Positions 6,044 through 13,373 of a stretch of DNA of 32,020 nt are shown piece by piece. Location: positions 1-32,020 of the forward strand of contig JBFXEX010000072.1 in NCBI GenBank assembly GCA_050179645.1, given 5' to 3'. Source of the DNA: VAZQ01 sp050179645. Lineage in GTDB: Bacteria > Pseudomonadota > Alphaproteobacteria > Rhizobiales > Xanthobacteraceae. The notes beneath the pieces are model-generated. The model was not told the DNA's origin and ran no database searches. It saw only the letters and a list, made by a program, of their open reading frames with translations. The position numbers and the translations under genes are program-made. Position 1 is the stretch's first letter; every line of letters begins with the position of its first letter.

Positions 6044-8926
6044 ATGCGACGGCCAATGGTCTGCATCGCCAGCGGTATCATCACCCTCGGCCTTGCCTCT
6101 CCCTCCCTCGCCGAGGACGACCTCGCGATCGTTCTCGCCTGCGCGAAACTGCCCTTCAACGGGCTGCGTGAGCTCGCGACGGATCGAACCGAACGCTTCC
6201 TCGGCAAGGTCAGCGAGAGCCATGCGCTTTGCTGGGGCGGCGAAAAGGCCGTCGCACAATTGAAAACACCCTGGGTCGACTGGTCGAACTATTGGGCGGC
6301 GGGCGATGCCAGATCCCGCTCCGATCGGCTCGAAACCGGCGGTCACGTCCTGGACCGGAACAAGCGCGGGATCGACGGCGCGCTGATCAATCTCGAATAC
6401 CAGCGCATGGAGTTGATCCGGTTCAACCTGTTCGACAACAAAACCTTCGAGCAGTACGCAACCGGCGACGGACGAACGGCCGACGGCTCGGTCCTCAAGA
6501 CCTGGAAGGAAATGCGGCTGCCGGTCGGCGACCCGGCGTTTCGTAAGCTCGACGTCGCAGCCGACGGATCGCAGCTCTGCAAAGGAGCGCTGATCCGACA
6601 CCGCACCTTGACCGGCATCTGCAACGATATTCGCAACCCGGCGATGGGAGCGAGCGGGCAACTGTTCACCCGCAATGTCGAATTCGAATCGACATTTCCC
6701 GATCTCGAGCGCGACCCGATCGCCAAGAACCGCCATGGCGGCCGGATCGGGCTGCTCAAGCCCGATCCGCAGGTCATCAGCCGAAAGCTGTTCACCCGGG
6801 ATCAGAGTAACGCGCCGCACTGCAATCAGGGCAACGGCATTGCGGGCGCGAACGACGGAGATTGTGCCTACAAGAAGGCCCCCTTCTTCAACGTGCTGGC
6901 AGCGTTCTGGATCCAGTTCATGACGCACGACTGGTTCTCCCACCTGGAGGACGCACGCAACGACCAGTCGAAGCTCTTGCCCAGTCTCGGATGCACCACG
7001 CAGCGCGTGAACAACGTCGAGCAGCCGCTATCCCCGGAGGATGTCAAACGGTTCGGCTGCCGTCCGGACGACAAGATGGAAGCCGGGCTGGTGGCCGACG
7101 ACGACGCGCCCGGAACCTTCCGGGTCAACGGCCGGGACCGGCTCAAGCGATCGCACAAGACGACGCGCAACAGCGTGACCGCCTGGTGGGACGCCTCGCA
7201 GATCTATGGCCACGATGAACGCTCATTGGCGCGCGTGCGCCGCGATTCCTCCGACTCCGCCAAGCTCGAAATGCTGCCGGTGCGCGGTGGCGGCGGAAGC
7301 GAGCGGTTCGGCTATCTGCCGCCGTTCAAGCCGGCTTGCCCGCCGGGAACTCAGGGCGATGGATGCGATCAGATCCAGCGCGAATGGACCGGGCAGGAAG
7401 CCGTGGCCTTCCCGGACAACTGGTCGATCGGTTTGAGCTTCCTGCACAATCTCTTCGTGCGCGAGCACAATATCATTGTCGATACGTTCCGCGACGTTGC
7501 GCGACGCACCCCCGATATCGATTCCGGTCTGCGCAATCCCGAGCGGCCGTCGCAGCCAATCACCTACGGCCAGATCAGCAATGACGAGCTGTTCGAAATC
7601 GCGCGTCTCATCGTGTCCGCCGAGATCGCAAAGATTCACACCATCGAATGGACGCCGCAGCTGCTCTACGGCGAGCCACTGAATGTCGGCATGAACTCGA
7701 ACTGGTCGGGACTGTTCGAGGACAGCCCGGCCATTTCGAAAGTCATCGAGCGGATCGTTCAGAGGCTCGGAGACTCGCCGAACGGCAAGGAGGCGAACCA
7801 GCTCTATTCGGCGTTTGCCGCCGGGCCGGGCATTGTCGGCCGCGGCAGCAGGCGTCCCGATCTTCTCGGGCGGGACCGCTGGGACCTGACAAATCCGGAC
7901 CACGTCAACGGCGGGGTCAACCATTTCGGCTCGCCGTTCAATTTCCCCGAGGAGTTTGTCGCGGTCTACCGGCTCCATCCGCTCGTGCCGGACATCATCG
8001 AGTTCCGCCAGATCGAGAGCGACCCGAACGTCATCGCCAAGCGGATCCCGGTCATCGACACCTTCCGCGGCAAGGCGACCGCGCGAATGCAGGAAGGCGG
8101 ACTGGCCAACTGGGCATTGTCCATGGGGCGGCAGCGGCTTGGTCTGCTGACGCTGCGCAACCATCCGCAGTTCCTGCAGAACATCGATCTGCGCCCGCGC
8201 ATCGACAGCAAGATCGACGTTGCCGCCCTCGACCTCATCCGCGACCGCGAACGCGGCGTACCGCGGTTCAACGAATTCCGCCGCCAGATCGGCCTCAAGC
8301 AACTCACCAGCTTCGACGATTTTGTCGACCGCCGGCCTTCGGTTACACCCGAGGAGCTTGCGGAACAGCATGACCTGGTCAGAACTCTCCGCGAGGTCTA
8401 TGGCCAGCACCGCTGCAATGTCTCGCTGGTCATCACCACCGCGCAGCGCGACGACGACGGCCGTCCGATCAACGACTGCCTCGGTCATCCGGACGGCAGC
8501 CTGGTCGACAACATCGAGGACGTCGACATCCTCGTCGGCTTCCTGGCGGAATCGACGCGGCCGCACGGCTACGCCATTTCGGAAACTCAGTTCCACATCT
8601 TCATCATCAATGCGTCGCGGCGGCTGTTCAGCGACCGGTTCTTCACGTCGAGCTTCCGGCCCGAGTTCTACACCAAGCTCGGCATCGATTGGGTCATGAA
8701 CAACGGCCCGACCGGGGTGCAGATGGAAGCGGGCGAGCCGAACGGCCGCAAGCAGCAGGTCTCTCCGCTCAAGCGCATCCTGCTGCGCACGATGCCGGAG
8801 CTGGAGCCGGAATTGAGAACGGTCGTCAATGCGTTCGATCCCTGGGCTCGGGACCGCGGGGAGTACTACGCGCTCGACTGGCGCCCTCGGCCGGGCGCCG
8901 AGCAGGACCCGGCTTTCAAGCAATAG
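6044..8926 (+). CDS. Secreted alpha-dioxygenase-like heme peroxidase
   Basis: A 960-residue protein with a Sec signal (MRRPMVCIASG...SPSLA, cleavage before residue 24) and a strong AGGAGGA ribosome site (6034-6040). After about 270 residues of N-terminal extension comes an animal-type heme peroxidase domain that follows plant and bacterial alpha-dioxygenases block by block: FMTHDWFSHLED with distal His295, ASQIYGHDERSLARVR, GLSFLHNLFVREHN, AKIHTIEWTPQLL, EEFVAVYRLHPLVPD with Tyr642 and proximal His645, and SRRLFSDRFFTSSF near the end. The Tyr-x-x-His spacing equals that of the radical Tyr and proximal His in Arabidopsis DOX1. Family members oxygenate fatty acids at the alpha carbon or act as peroxidases. 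The protein is longer than plant DOX (about 640 residues). Substrate is unknown; oxygenation of a lipid or aromatic compound outside the cytoplasm is an inference. Confidence 0.85.
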   Translation: MRRPMVCIASGIITLGLASPSLAEDDLAIVLACAKLPFNGLRELATDRTERFLGKVSESHALCWGGEKAVAQLKTPWVDWSNYWAAGDARSRSDRLETGGHVLDRNKRGIDGALINLEYQRMELIRFNLFDNKTFEQYATGDGRTADGSVLKTWKEMRLPVGDPAFRKLDVAADGSQLCKGALIRHRTLTGICNDIRNPAMGASGQLFTRNVEFESTFPDLERDPIAKNRHGGRIGLLKPDPQVISRKLFTRDQSNAPHCNQGNGIAGANDGDCAYKKAPFFNVLAAFWIQFMTHDWFSHLEDARNDQSKLLPSLGCTTQRVNNVEQPLSPEDVKRFGCRPDDKMEAGLVADDDAPGTFRVNGRDRLKRSHKTTRNSVTAWWDASQIYGHDERSLARVRRDSSDSAKLEMLPVRGGGGSERFGYLPPFKPACPPGTQGDGCDQIQREWTGQEAVAFPDNWSIGLSFLHNLFVREHNIIVDTFRDVARRTPDIDSGLRNPERPSQPITYGQISNDELFEIARLIVSAEIAKIHTIEWTPQLLYGEPLNVGMNSNWSGLFEDSPAISKVIERIVQRLGDSPNGKEANQLYSAFAAGPGIVGRGSRRPDLLGRDRWDLTNPDHVNGGVNHFGSPFNFPEEFVAVYRLHPLVPDIIEFRQIESDPNVIAKRIPVIDTFRGKATARMQEGGLANWALSMGRQRLGLLTLRNHPQFLQNIDLRPRIDSKIDVAALDLIRDRERGVPRFNEFRRQIGLKQLTSFDDFVDRRPSVTPEELAEQHDLVRTLREVYGQHRCNVSLVITTAQRDDDGRPINDCLGHPDGSLVDNIEDVDILVGFLAESTRPHGYAISETQFHIFIINASRRLFSDRFFTSSFRPEFYTKLGIDWVMNNGPTGVQMEAGEPNGRKQQVSPLKRILLRTMPELEPELRTVVNAFDPWARDRGEYYALDWRPRPGAEQDPAFKQ

Positions 8927-9016
8927 AACGCAGCAAAGGTTACCAGCGACGAATTGCACTCGACCGCAATCAGTTCACCCGATGAATTGAATTGAACGCA
9001 CAGGAGGTGATGCGCC

Positions 9017-9769
9017 ATGTCACACCAGACGGCTGACGGCTACGATCCATCGGGCGACGCACGCGAGGTCGTGCCAGACGTCTACACCATCAGCCAGCGC
9101 AAGGGCGGACGCATCCACGCCTTTCTGCTGGACGATGCCGGCGCGCTGACGCTCGTCGACTCGCTCTACGACACCGACGGGGCGCTCGTGGTCGGCGCCA
9201 TCGAGCGCATGGGAAAGAAGATCAAAGACCTCAAGCACATCGTCCTGACCCACGCACACCGTTCGCACATCGGCGGCGTCGCCGCGCTGAAGAAGCTCAG
9301 CGGCGCCAAGCTCTGGGCGCACGAGTGGGAGTCCGACATCATCGCGGGCGAGCGGAAGTCGCAGACCACGACCTATGTCCCGAAGTGGCCCTGGCGGGTC
9401 TACCCGATCCAGCTTGGCCTGCAGCTGGGCGTCGACGGCCACGCGCCGTGCGAAGTCGATGCGTTCGCCCGCGAGGGGGATTCCATAGGCCCGCTGCAGA
9501 TCATCCATGCGCCCGGGCATTCGCCCGGCCATCTGGCGATGTATTGGAAGCAGCGCTCCGCGGTGTTCGCCGGTGACGCGCTGGCGACCTGGCCGGCGCT
9601 CAGTCTGGGCTGGCCCGGCCTGACGCTGAACGGCAAGCAGAACCTGAGGAGCCTGCACAAGATCGACGATTTGCGGGCCGACGTGATCGCGGTCGGTCAC
9701 GGCGAGCCGGCGACCGGCGACCAGATCGACAAGCTGAGGCGGTTGATCAGGTCCGGCGAGATTCATTGA
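9017..9769 (+). CDS. MBL-fold metallohydrolase with altered HxHxDH motif
   Basis: A 250-residue cytosolic metallo-beta-lactamase-fold protein. The first metal motif reads THAHRSHIGG (His79, His81, Ser83, His84), so the usual Asp of HxHxDH is Ser. The other ligands are in place: His168 (APGHSPGH), bridging Asp187 (FAGDAL) and His228 (VGHGEP). Loss of this Asp should weaken the second metal site, so a mononuclear enzyme or a different chemistry is possible. The start has a very strong ribosome site (AGGAGGT, 9002-9008). It lies 90 bases after the heme dioxygenase gene on the same strand, and co-expression is likely. The fold is sure; the substrate is unknown. Confidence 0.85.
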   Translation: MSHQTADGYDPSGDAREVVPDVYTISQRKGGRIHAFLLDDAGALTLVDSLYDTDGALVVGAIERMGKKIKDLKHIVLTHAHRSHIGGVAALKKLSGAKLWAHEWESDIIAGERKSQTTTYVPKWPWRVYPIQLGLQLGVDGHAPCEVDAFAREGDSIGPLQIIHAPGHSPGHLAMYWKQRSAVFAGDALATWPALSLGWPGLTLNGKQNLRSLHKIDDLRADVIAVGHGEPATGDQIDKLRRLIRSGEIH

Positions 9770-9791
9770 TCCCAAGCAACATGCCGCGGAC

Positions 9792-9829
9792 CAACCTGTC
9801 GGTTGCAATCATTCACCGCGCATCGCGGT
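9792..9829 (+). terminator. Two small tandem hairpins after the MBL gene
   Basis: CAACC-TGTC-GGTTG (9792-9805) and ACCGCG-CAT-CGCGGT (9815-9829) are perfect short inverted repeats just downstream of the MBL stop. No clear T-run follows, so intrinsic termination is only a weak proposal. Confidence 0.25.
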
Positions 9830-10014
9830 TAAATCCCGGATGCTCCGCAGCCCCTCGTTGAGGCCGGCGGCGGCGGCCAACGTGGCTTGCAAAATCAAAG
9901 AATAAACTCAAGAATCATGCCATCGGGAGTGAACCAAGCCCATGACGCGGTCGCATCCCAGTCGGTCGGGCCAGGACGCCGGGCCGGCTGTTTGATGCGC
10001 CATATGACGGAGCG

Positions 10015-10992
10015 ATGATGCGTACCATCACCCTTGAAGAACATTTCGCCAGCCCGGGATTCCTCGCGGGTCCAGGCAAGGAATTCACCGAGCGGCTGCG
10101 CAATTCGGGCCCTCGCGGCGCCGGGATTTACGAACAGCTGCAGGACATCGGCGACAAGCGCGTCGCGGAAATGGATGCCGCCGGCATCGACGTGCAGGTG
10201 CTCTCACTCAACTCTCCCGGGATCGAACAGGCAGAGGCGGCAGAACAGATCGCGATTGCCCGCGAATCCAACGATTTCCTCGCCGAGGCGGTGAAGAAGC
10301 ATCCAAAGCGTTTCGCCGGCTTTGCCTGCCTGCCGGTTGCGGCGCCGGACCAGGCCGCGGAAGAACTGGAACGCCGGGTCCGGCAGCAGGGCTTCAAGGG
10401 CACGCTCATCAACGGCCACACGCGCGGCCGCTATCTCGACGACAAGTTCTTCTGGCCGATCCTGGAGCGCGCCGAAGCGCTCAACGTGCCGATCTATCTC
10501 CACCCGACGATCCCGCCGAAAGCGGTCGTCGATGCCTCGTTCGGCGGATTTTCTCCGCCCGTGACCGCGGTGTTTGCCTCTTCCGGATGGGGCTGGCACA
10601 TCGAGACCGCGGTACACCTCCTGCGCATGATCCTCGGCGGTGTGTTCGACCGCTATCCGAAACTGCAGATTGCCATCGGCCACCTCGGCGAAGGCATTCC
10701 GTTCATGCTGCCACGGCTCAACAAGAATTTTCCGACGGAGCTGACCAAGCTGCAGCGTCCGGTCGGCGCTTATCTGCGCGAGAACGTCCACTACACCTTC
10801 GGCGGCTTCAACTTCCCGGCGACGTTCCTTGATCTGCTGCTGGAGGTCGGCGCCGGCAGGATCATGTTCTCGGTGGACTATCCGTACGGCTCGATGGCGG
10901 AAGCGCGTGCGTTCCTCGAGCAGCTTCCGGTCAGCAGCGCGGACAAGGAACGCATCGCGCACGGCAATGCGGAGCAGCTGTTCGGACTGTAA
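10015..10992 (+). CDS. Amidohydrolase, gamma-resorcylate/ACMSD-type decarboxylase family
   Basis: A 325-residue TIM-barrel protein of the amidohydrolase-2 family. The likely metal ligands are Glu8 and His10 (LEEHF), His163 (YLHPTIPP) and Asp288 (FSVDYPYGS), with His223 (GHLGEGIPF) near the active site. This Glu/His/His/Asp set and spacing are nearly those of gamma-resorcylate decarboxylase (Glu8, His10, His164, Asp287), as is the length. Such enzymes remove CO2 from hydroxybenzoates or related acids without an organic cofactor; some relatives hydrolyse instead. The ATG at 10015 is followed by a second one at 10018; a weak CGGAG lies just before. It is separated from the MBL gene by 245 bases with no gene, so it may have its own promoter. 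The exact substrate is not assigned. Confidence 0.8.
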   Translation: MMRTITLEEHFASPGFLAGPGKEFTERLRNSGPRGAGIYEQLQDIGDKRVAEMDAAGIDVQVLSLNSPGIEQAEAAEQIAIARESNDFLAEAVKKHPKRFAGFACLPVAAPDQAAEELERRVRQQGFKGTLINGHTRGRYLDDKFFWPILERAEALNVPIYLHPTIPPKAVVDASFGGFSPPVTAVFASSGWGWHIETAVHLLRMILGGVFDRYPKLQIAIGHLGEGIPFMLPRLNKNFPTELTKLQRPVGAYLRENVHYTFGGFNFPATFLDLLLEVGAGRIMFSVDYPYGSMAEARAFLEQLPVSSADKERIAHGNAEQLFGL

Positions 10993-11025
10993 AGCAGGTT
11001 CGTTTGAGCGGAATCGAAAAAACTC

Positions 11026-11118
11026 TCTCCGTTCGTCCCCGCGGAAACGGGGACCCAGTAGAGCAGCGCATCCGGAATTGCGACACTGGGTTCCCGCTTC
11101 CCCGGGAACGAACGGAGA
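11026..11118. repeat. REP-like inverted repeat between convergent genes
   Basis: The left arm (11026-11058, TCTCCGTTCGTCCCC then GCGGAAACGGGGACCCAG) pairs imperfectly with the right arm (11086-11118, CTGGGTTCCCGCTTCCCC then GGGAACGAACGGAGA). It is of the CGGGGACCCAG type that recurs between genes in Bradyrhizobium-like genomes. Lying between the amidohydrolase (plus) and a Bug binding protein (minus), it can fold on either strand and could act as a two-way terminator. Confidence 0.75.
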
Positions 11119-11156
11119 TTGGGTCCCGTAAGAATTTCTAGTGACGGTGCGTTCGT

Positions 11157-12149
11157 CTACCTAATCGTCTTGGCAGTTTCGGCGATGACCGGCCGCCAGA
11201 TTTGTTGCTGCTCGCGGATGAAATCCGCCAGTCCCTCGGGCGTGGTCGGATTGACGTAGCTGCCGAGTTCGTCAAGGCGTTTGCCCAAATCCGAATCGAC
11301 CAGCACCTTGCGCAGATCGTCGCTGATCTTGCGCGCCACCGCCGGCGGCGTGCCGGGCGGCGCCATCAGCGCCATCCAACCGAACGCCTGAAAGCCCGGC
11401 AGCGTCTCGGCCACCGTCGGCACCTGCGGGAAGGTGCGAATGCGCTTGTCAGTTGTGACCGCGAGCAGCTTGAGCTGGCCGCTGTCGATCGCGCCGCGCA
11501 TGCTCGCCAGCGCGTCGATGTCGACCTGGACGCGGCCGCCCAGGACGTCGGGCAGCGCCTTTCCGCCACCGGTGTAATGCACCAGCGTGAACTTCGTGCC
11601 GGTGGCGTTGCGCAGCCACTCGCCGGCGAGGTGCAGGATGCTGCCGCGGTTGCCCGCCGCCACGTTGAACTCGCCGGGCTTGCTTTTCAGAAGAGCGATC
11701 AGCTCGGGCAGCGTGTTGACGCCGAGCGCGGGCGTGACCGCGATCCCCAGCGGCTGCAAGCCGACGAAGCCGATCGGCATGAAGTCGCGCACCAGGTCGA
11801 CCGGAAAGTTCTTCTGCAACTCAGGCAGCGCAACGAAATTCGAGGCGAGCGCCATGTAGAGCGTATGGCCGTCCGGTGCTGCCGGTGCGACCGCCTTGAT
11901 GGCGACGGCGCCGGCGCCGCCCGGCTGATTGAACACGATCACCTGCTGACCCCATAGCCGGGTCAGGTGCTCGGCGACCATCCGGCTGATGATATCGGGT
12001 GCTGCGCCCGGGCCGACGGAGGTCACGATCTTCACCGGGCCGTTTGGAAAGCTCTGTGCGCGCGCTTCGCCGAGTGTGAGCAAGACGCCTGCACCGCCGG
12101 CGAGCAATGACCGTCGTGTAAGTTCGCCGCGCCTATCGTATGGCTTCAT
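11157..12149 (-). CDS. Bug-family solute-binding protein (tripartite tricarboxylate transporter type)
   Basis: A 330-residue periplasmic binding protein of the Bug (TctC) family. The N-terminus has a Tat-like signal (RRSLLAGGAGVLLTLGEARAQ), unlike the Sec-type signal of its neighbour. Family loops that contact the ligand carboxylate are seen: GPGAAPDIISRMVAEHL and NQPGGAGAVAIKAV, then the usual PTVAETLPGFQAFGWMALMAPPGTP and a C-terminal EQQQIW region. Bug proteins deliver organic acids to TctAB membrane subunits, but no tctA or tctB gene is in the window. It follows the other Bug gene by 46 bases, so it is probably last in that transcript. The ligand is unknown. Confidence 0.9.
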   Translation of the reverse strand: MKPYDRRGELTRRSLLAGGAGVLLTLGEARAQSFPNGPVKIVTSVGPGAAPDIISRMVAEHLTRLWGQQVIVFNQPGGAGAVAIKAVAPAAPDGHTLYMALASNFVALPELQKNFPVDLVRDFMPIGFVGLQPLGIAVTPALGVNTLPELIALLKSKPGEFNVAAGNRGSILHLAGEWLRNATGTKFTLVHYTGGGKALPDVLGGRVQVDIDALASMRGAIDSGQLKLLAVTTDKRIRTFPQVPTVAETLPGFQAFGWMALMAPPGTPPAVARKISDDLRKVLVDSDLGKRLDELGSYVNPTTPEGLADFIREQQQIWRPVIAETAKTIR

Positions 12150-12195
12150 GATGCCCTCCCCGGCTTCGCAGGAGTGACGGGAATCTATCTCGGCT

Positions 12196-13188
12196 TCACT
12201 TCGTGCTGCCGCGGTCTTCAGCGGAAAAGCCGGCAGCCTTGACGATGCGACTCCAGCGCGCCTGCTGCTCCTTGATATTGGTCATGAGTTGCGGCCCGGT
12301 TTCGCCGGTGACCTCGTAGCCCTGGGCCTGCAGCTTCTTTCGGATCTCGGGATCCTCGTGGGCCGCTTTGGCAGCGGCGGTCAGGCGGGCAACGTCATCG
12401 GGCGGGGTACCGGCTTTGACCAGCAGGCCGAACCACACGCGCGTCGTGAGTTCGGGAAGGCCGAGTTCAGCGAAGGTCGGCACGTCCTTCATGGCGGGCC
12501 AGCGCTCGGCACTTGTGATGCCGAAGGCCTTGAGCTTGCCTGCGGCTACTTGCGGCGCCGAGTTGTTGACCTGGGCGAATCCGAACAGCGAGTGGCCGGC
12601 GATCAGGCCGTTCACCTGCAGGCCTGAGCCGCGGTAGGGAACATGAGTGAGGTCGAGGTCGTACTTCTCGTTGAGCTGGAAACCGAGAAAGTGCGAGGGC
12701 GTGCCGGCGGTGTAGGATGAATAGCTGAGCTTGCCGCGATTGGCCTTGGCCCAGGCGATGAACTCCTTGAGGTTGTTCGCCGGAACGCTCGGATGCGCGA
12801 CGAACACCAGCGGCGCTTGAACGCCCTTGATGATCGGCGTGAACTGATCGATCGACCAGCGCAGGTTGGTATAGACGAACGGATTGATCTCGGTCAGCGC
12901 CATGGTGCTGACCCAGACCAGTCTGCCATTCGCAGGCTGTTCGATCATGTATTGCGCCGAAATATTGCCGCCGGCGCCAGGCTTGTTTTCAACAATGATG
13001 GTTTCGTCGAGAATCTTCGACATCCGGTCGGCAATCACCCGCGCATAGGGGTCGACCGCGCCTCCGGCGGCCAACCCGACGAGGAACCGTATCTGCCCGC
13101 TCTGCGCCAGGCTGCCGGTTGCGGCGAGCGGTAGCAGGAGAATGCCCAACAAAAAGGGGGCGAGTCGCACCAGCCGACAAGCGTTCAT
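12196..13188 (-). CDS. Bug-family solute-binding protein
   Basis: A 330-residue periplasmic binding protein of the Bug (TctC) family. The frame opens at a TTG (13242), but the ATG at 13188 is chosen because it has an AGGGAG ribosome site and directly starts a Sec signal (MNACRLVRLAPFLLGILLL...GSLA). Ligand-loop motifs are GLAAGGAVDPYARVIADRM and NKPGAGGNISAQYM, with THVPYRGSG and VPTFAELGLPELTTRVWFGL downstream as is typical. It is clearly diverged from the neighbouring Bug gene, so the pair is not a fresh tandem copy. It lies between a TRAP permease gene and the second Bug gene on one strand. The ligand is unknown. Confidence 0.9.
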   Translation of the reverse strand: MNACRLVRLAPFLLGILLLPLAATGSLAQSGQIRFLVGLAAGGAVDPYARVIADRMSKILDETIIVENKPGAGGNISAQYMIEQPANGRLVWVSTMALTEINPFVYTNLRWSIDQFTPIIKGVQAPLVFVAHPSVPANNLKEFIAWAKANRGKLSYSSYTAGTPSHFLGFQLNEKYDLDLTHVPYRGSGLQVNGLIAGHSLFGFAQVNNSAPQVAAGKLKAFGITSAERWPAMKDVPTFAELGLPELTTRVWFGLLVKAGTPPDDVARLTAAAKAAHEDPEIRKKLQAQGYEVTGETGPQLMTNIKEQQARWSRIVKAAGFSAEDRGSTK

Positions 13189-13297
13189 CCCACTCTCCCT
13201 AGACGTCTTTGGCTCGAAGCCTTGTTGTTTAGTCTGCGCCAAGCTGGAAATTGCTCAATCGATCCCAGCTTGTCGAATGCTCGCGCTTTTCCGGCTA

Positions 13298-13313
13298 GTC
13301 CGCAATAGCGGAC
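13298..13313 (-). terminator. Short hairpin between TRAP permease and Bug genes
   Basis: GTCCGC-AATA-GCGGAC is a perfect six-base-pair stem with a tetraloop, 60 bases beyond the permease stop on the minus strand. No T-run follows. It may be a weak terminator or a processing stem, or chance. Confidence 0.25.
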
Positions 13314-13373
13314 GCAATGCCGACCTCGGCCGGCGAGAGTCCACCGCGGTCCGCGACACGTGCCCGGATCGCT

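Noticed and set aside
5795..6943. A 382-codon minus-strand frame spanning the cyoA upstream region and the dioxygenase N-terminus
   Set aside because: It covers a divergent promoter region and the antisense of a signal peptide, with no ribosome site or family resemblance.
7223..8959. A 578-codon open frame on the minus strand opposite the heme dioxygenase gene
   Set aside because: Same type of GC-bias shadow; the plus-strand frame has clear domain blocks and a strong ribosome site.
11157..13188. Possible recent tandem duplication of Bug genes
   Set aside because: The two proteins share only family loops and differ in signal type and most positions, so they are diverged members and not a recent copy pair.
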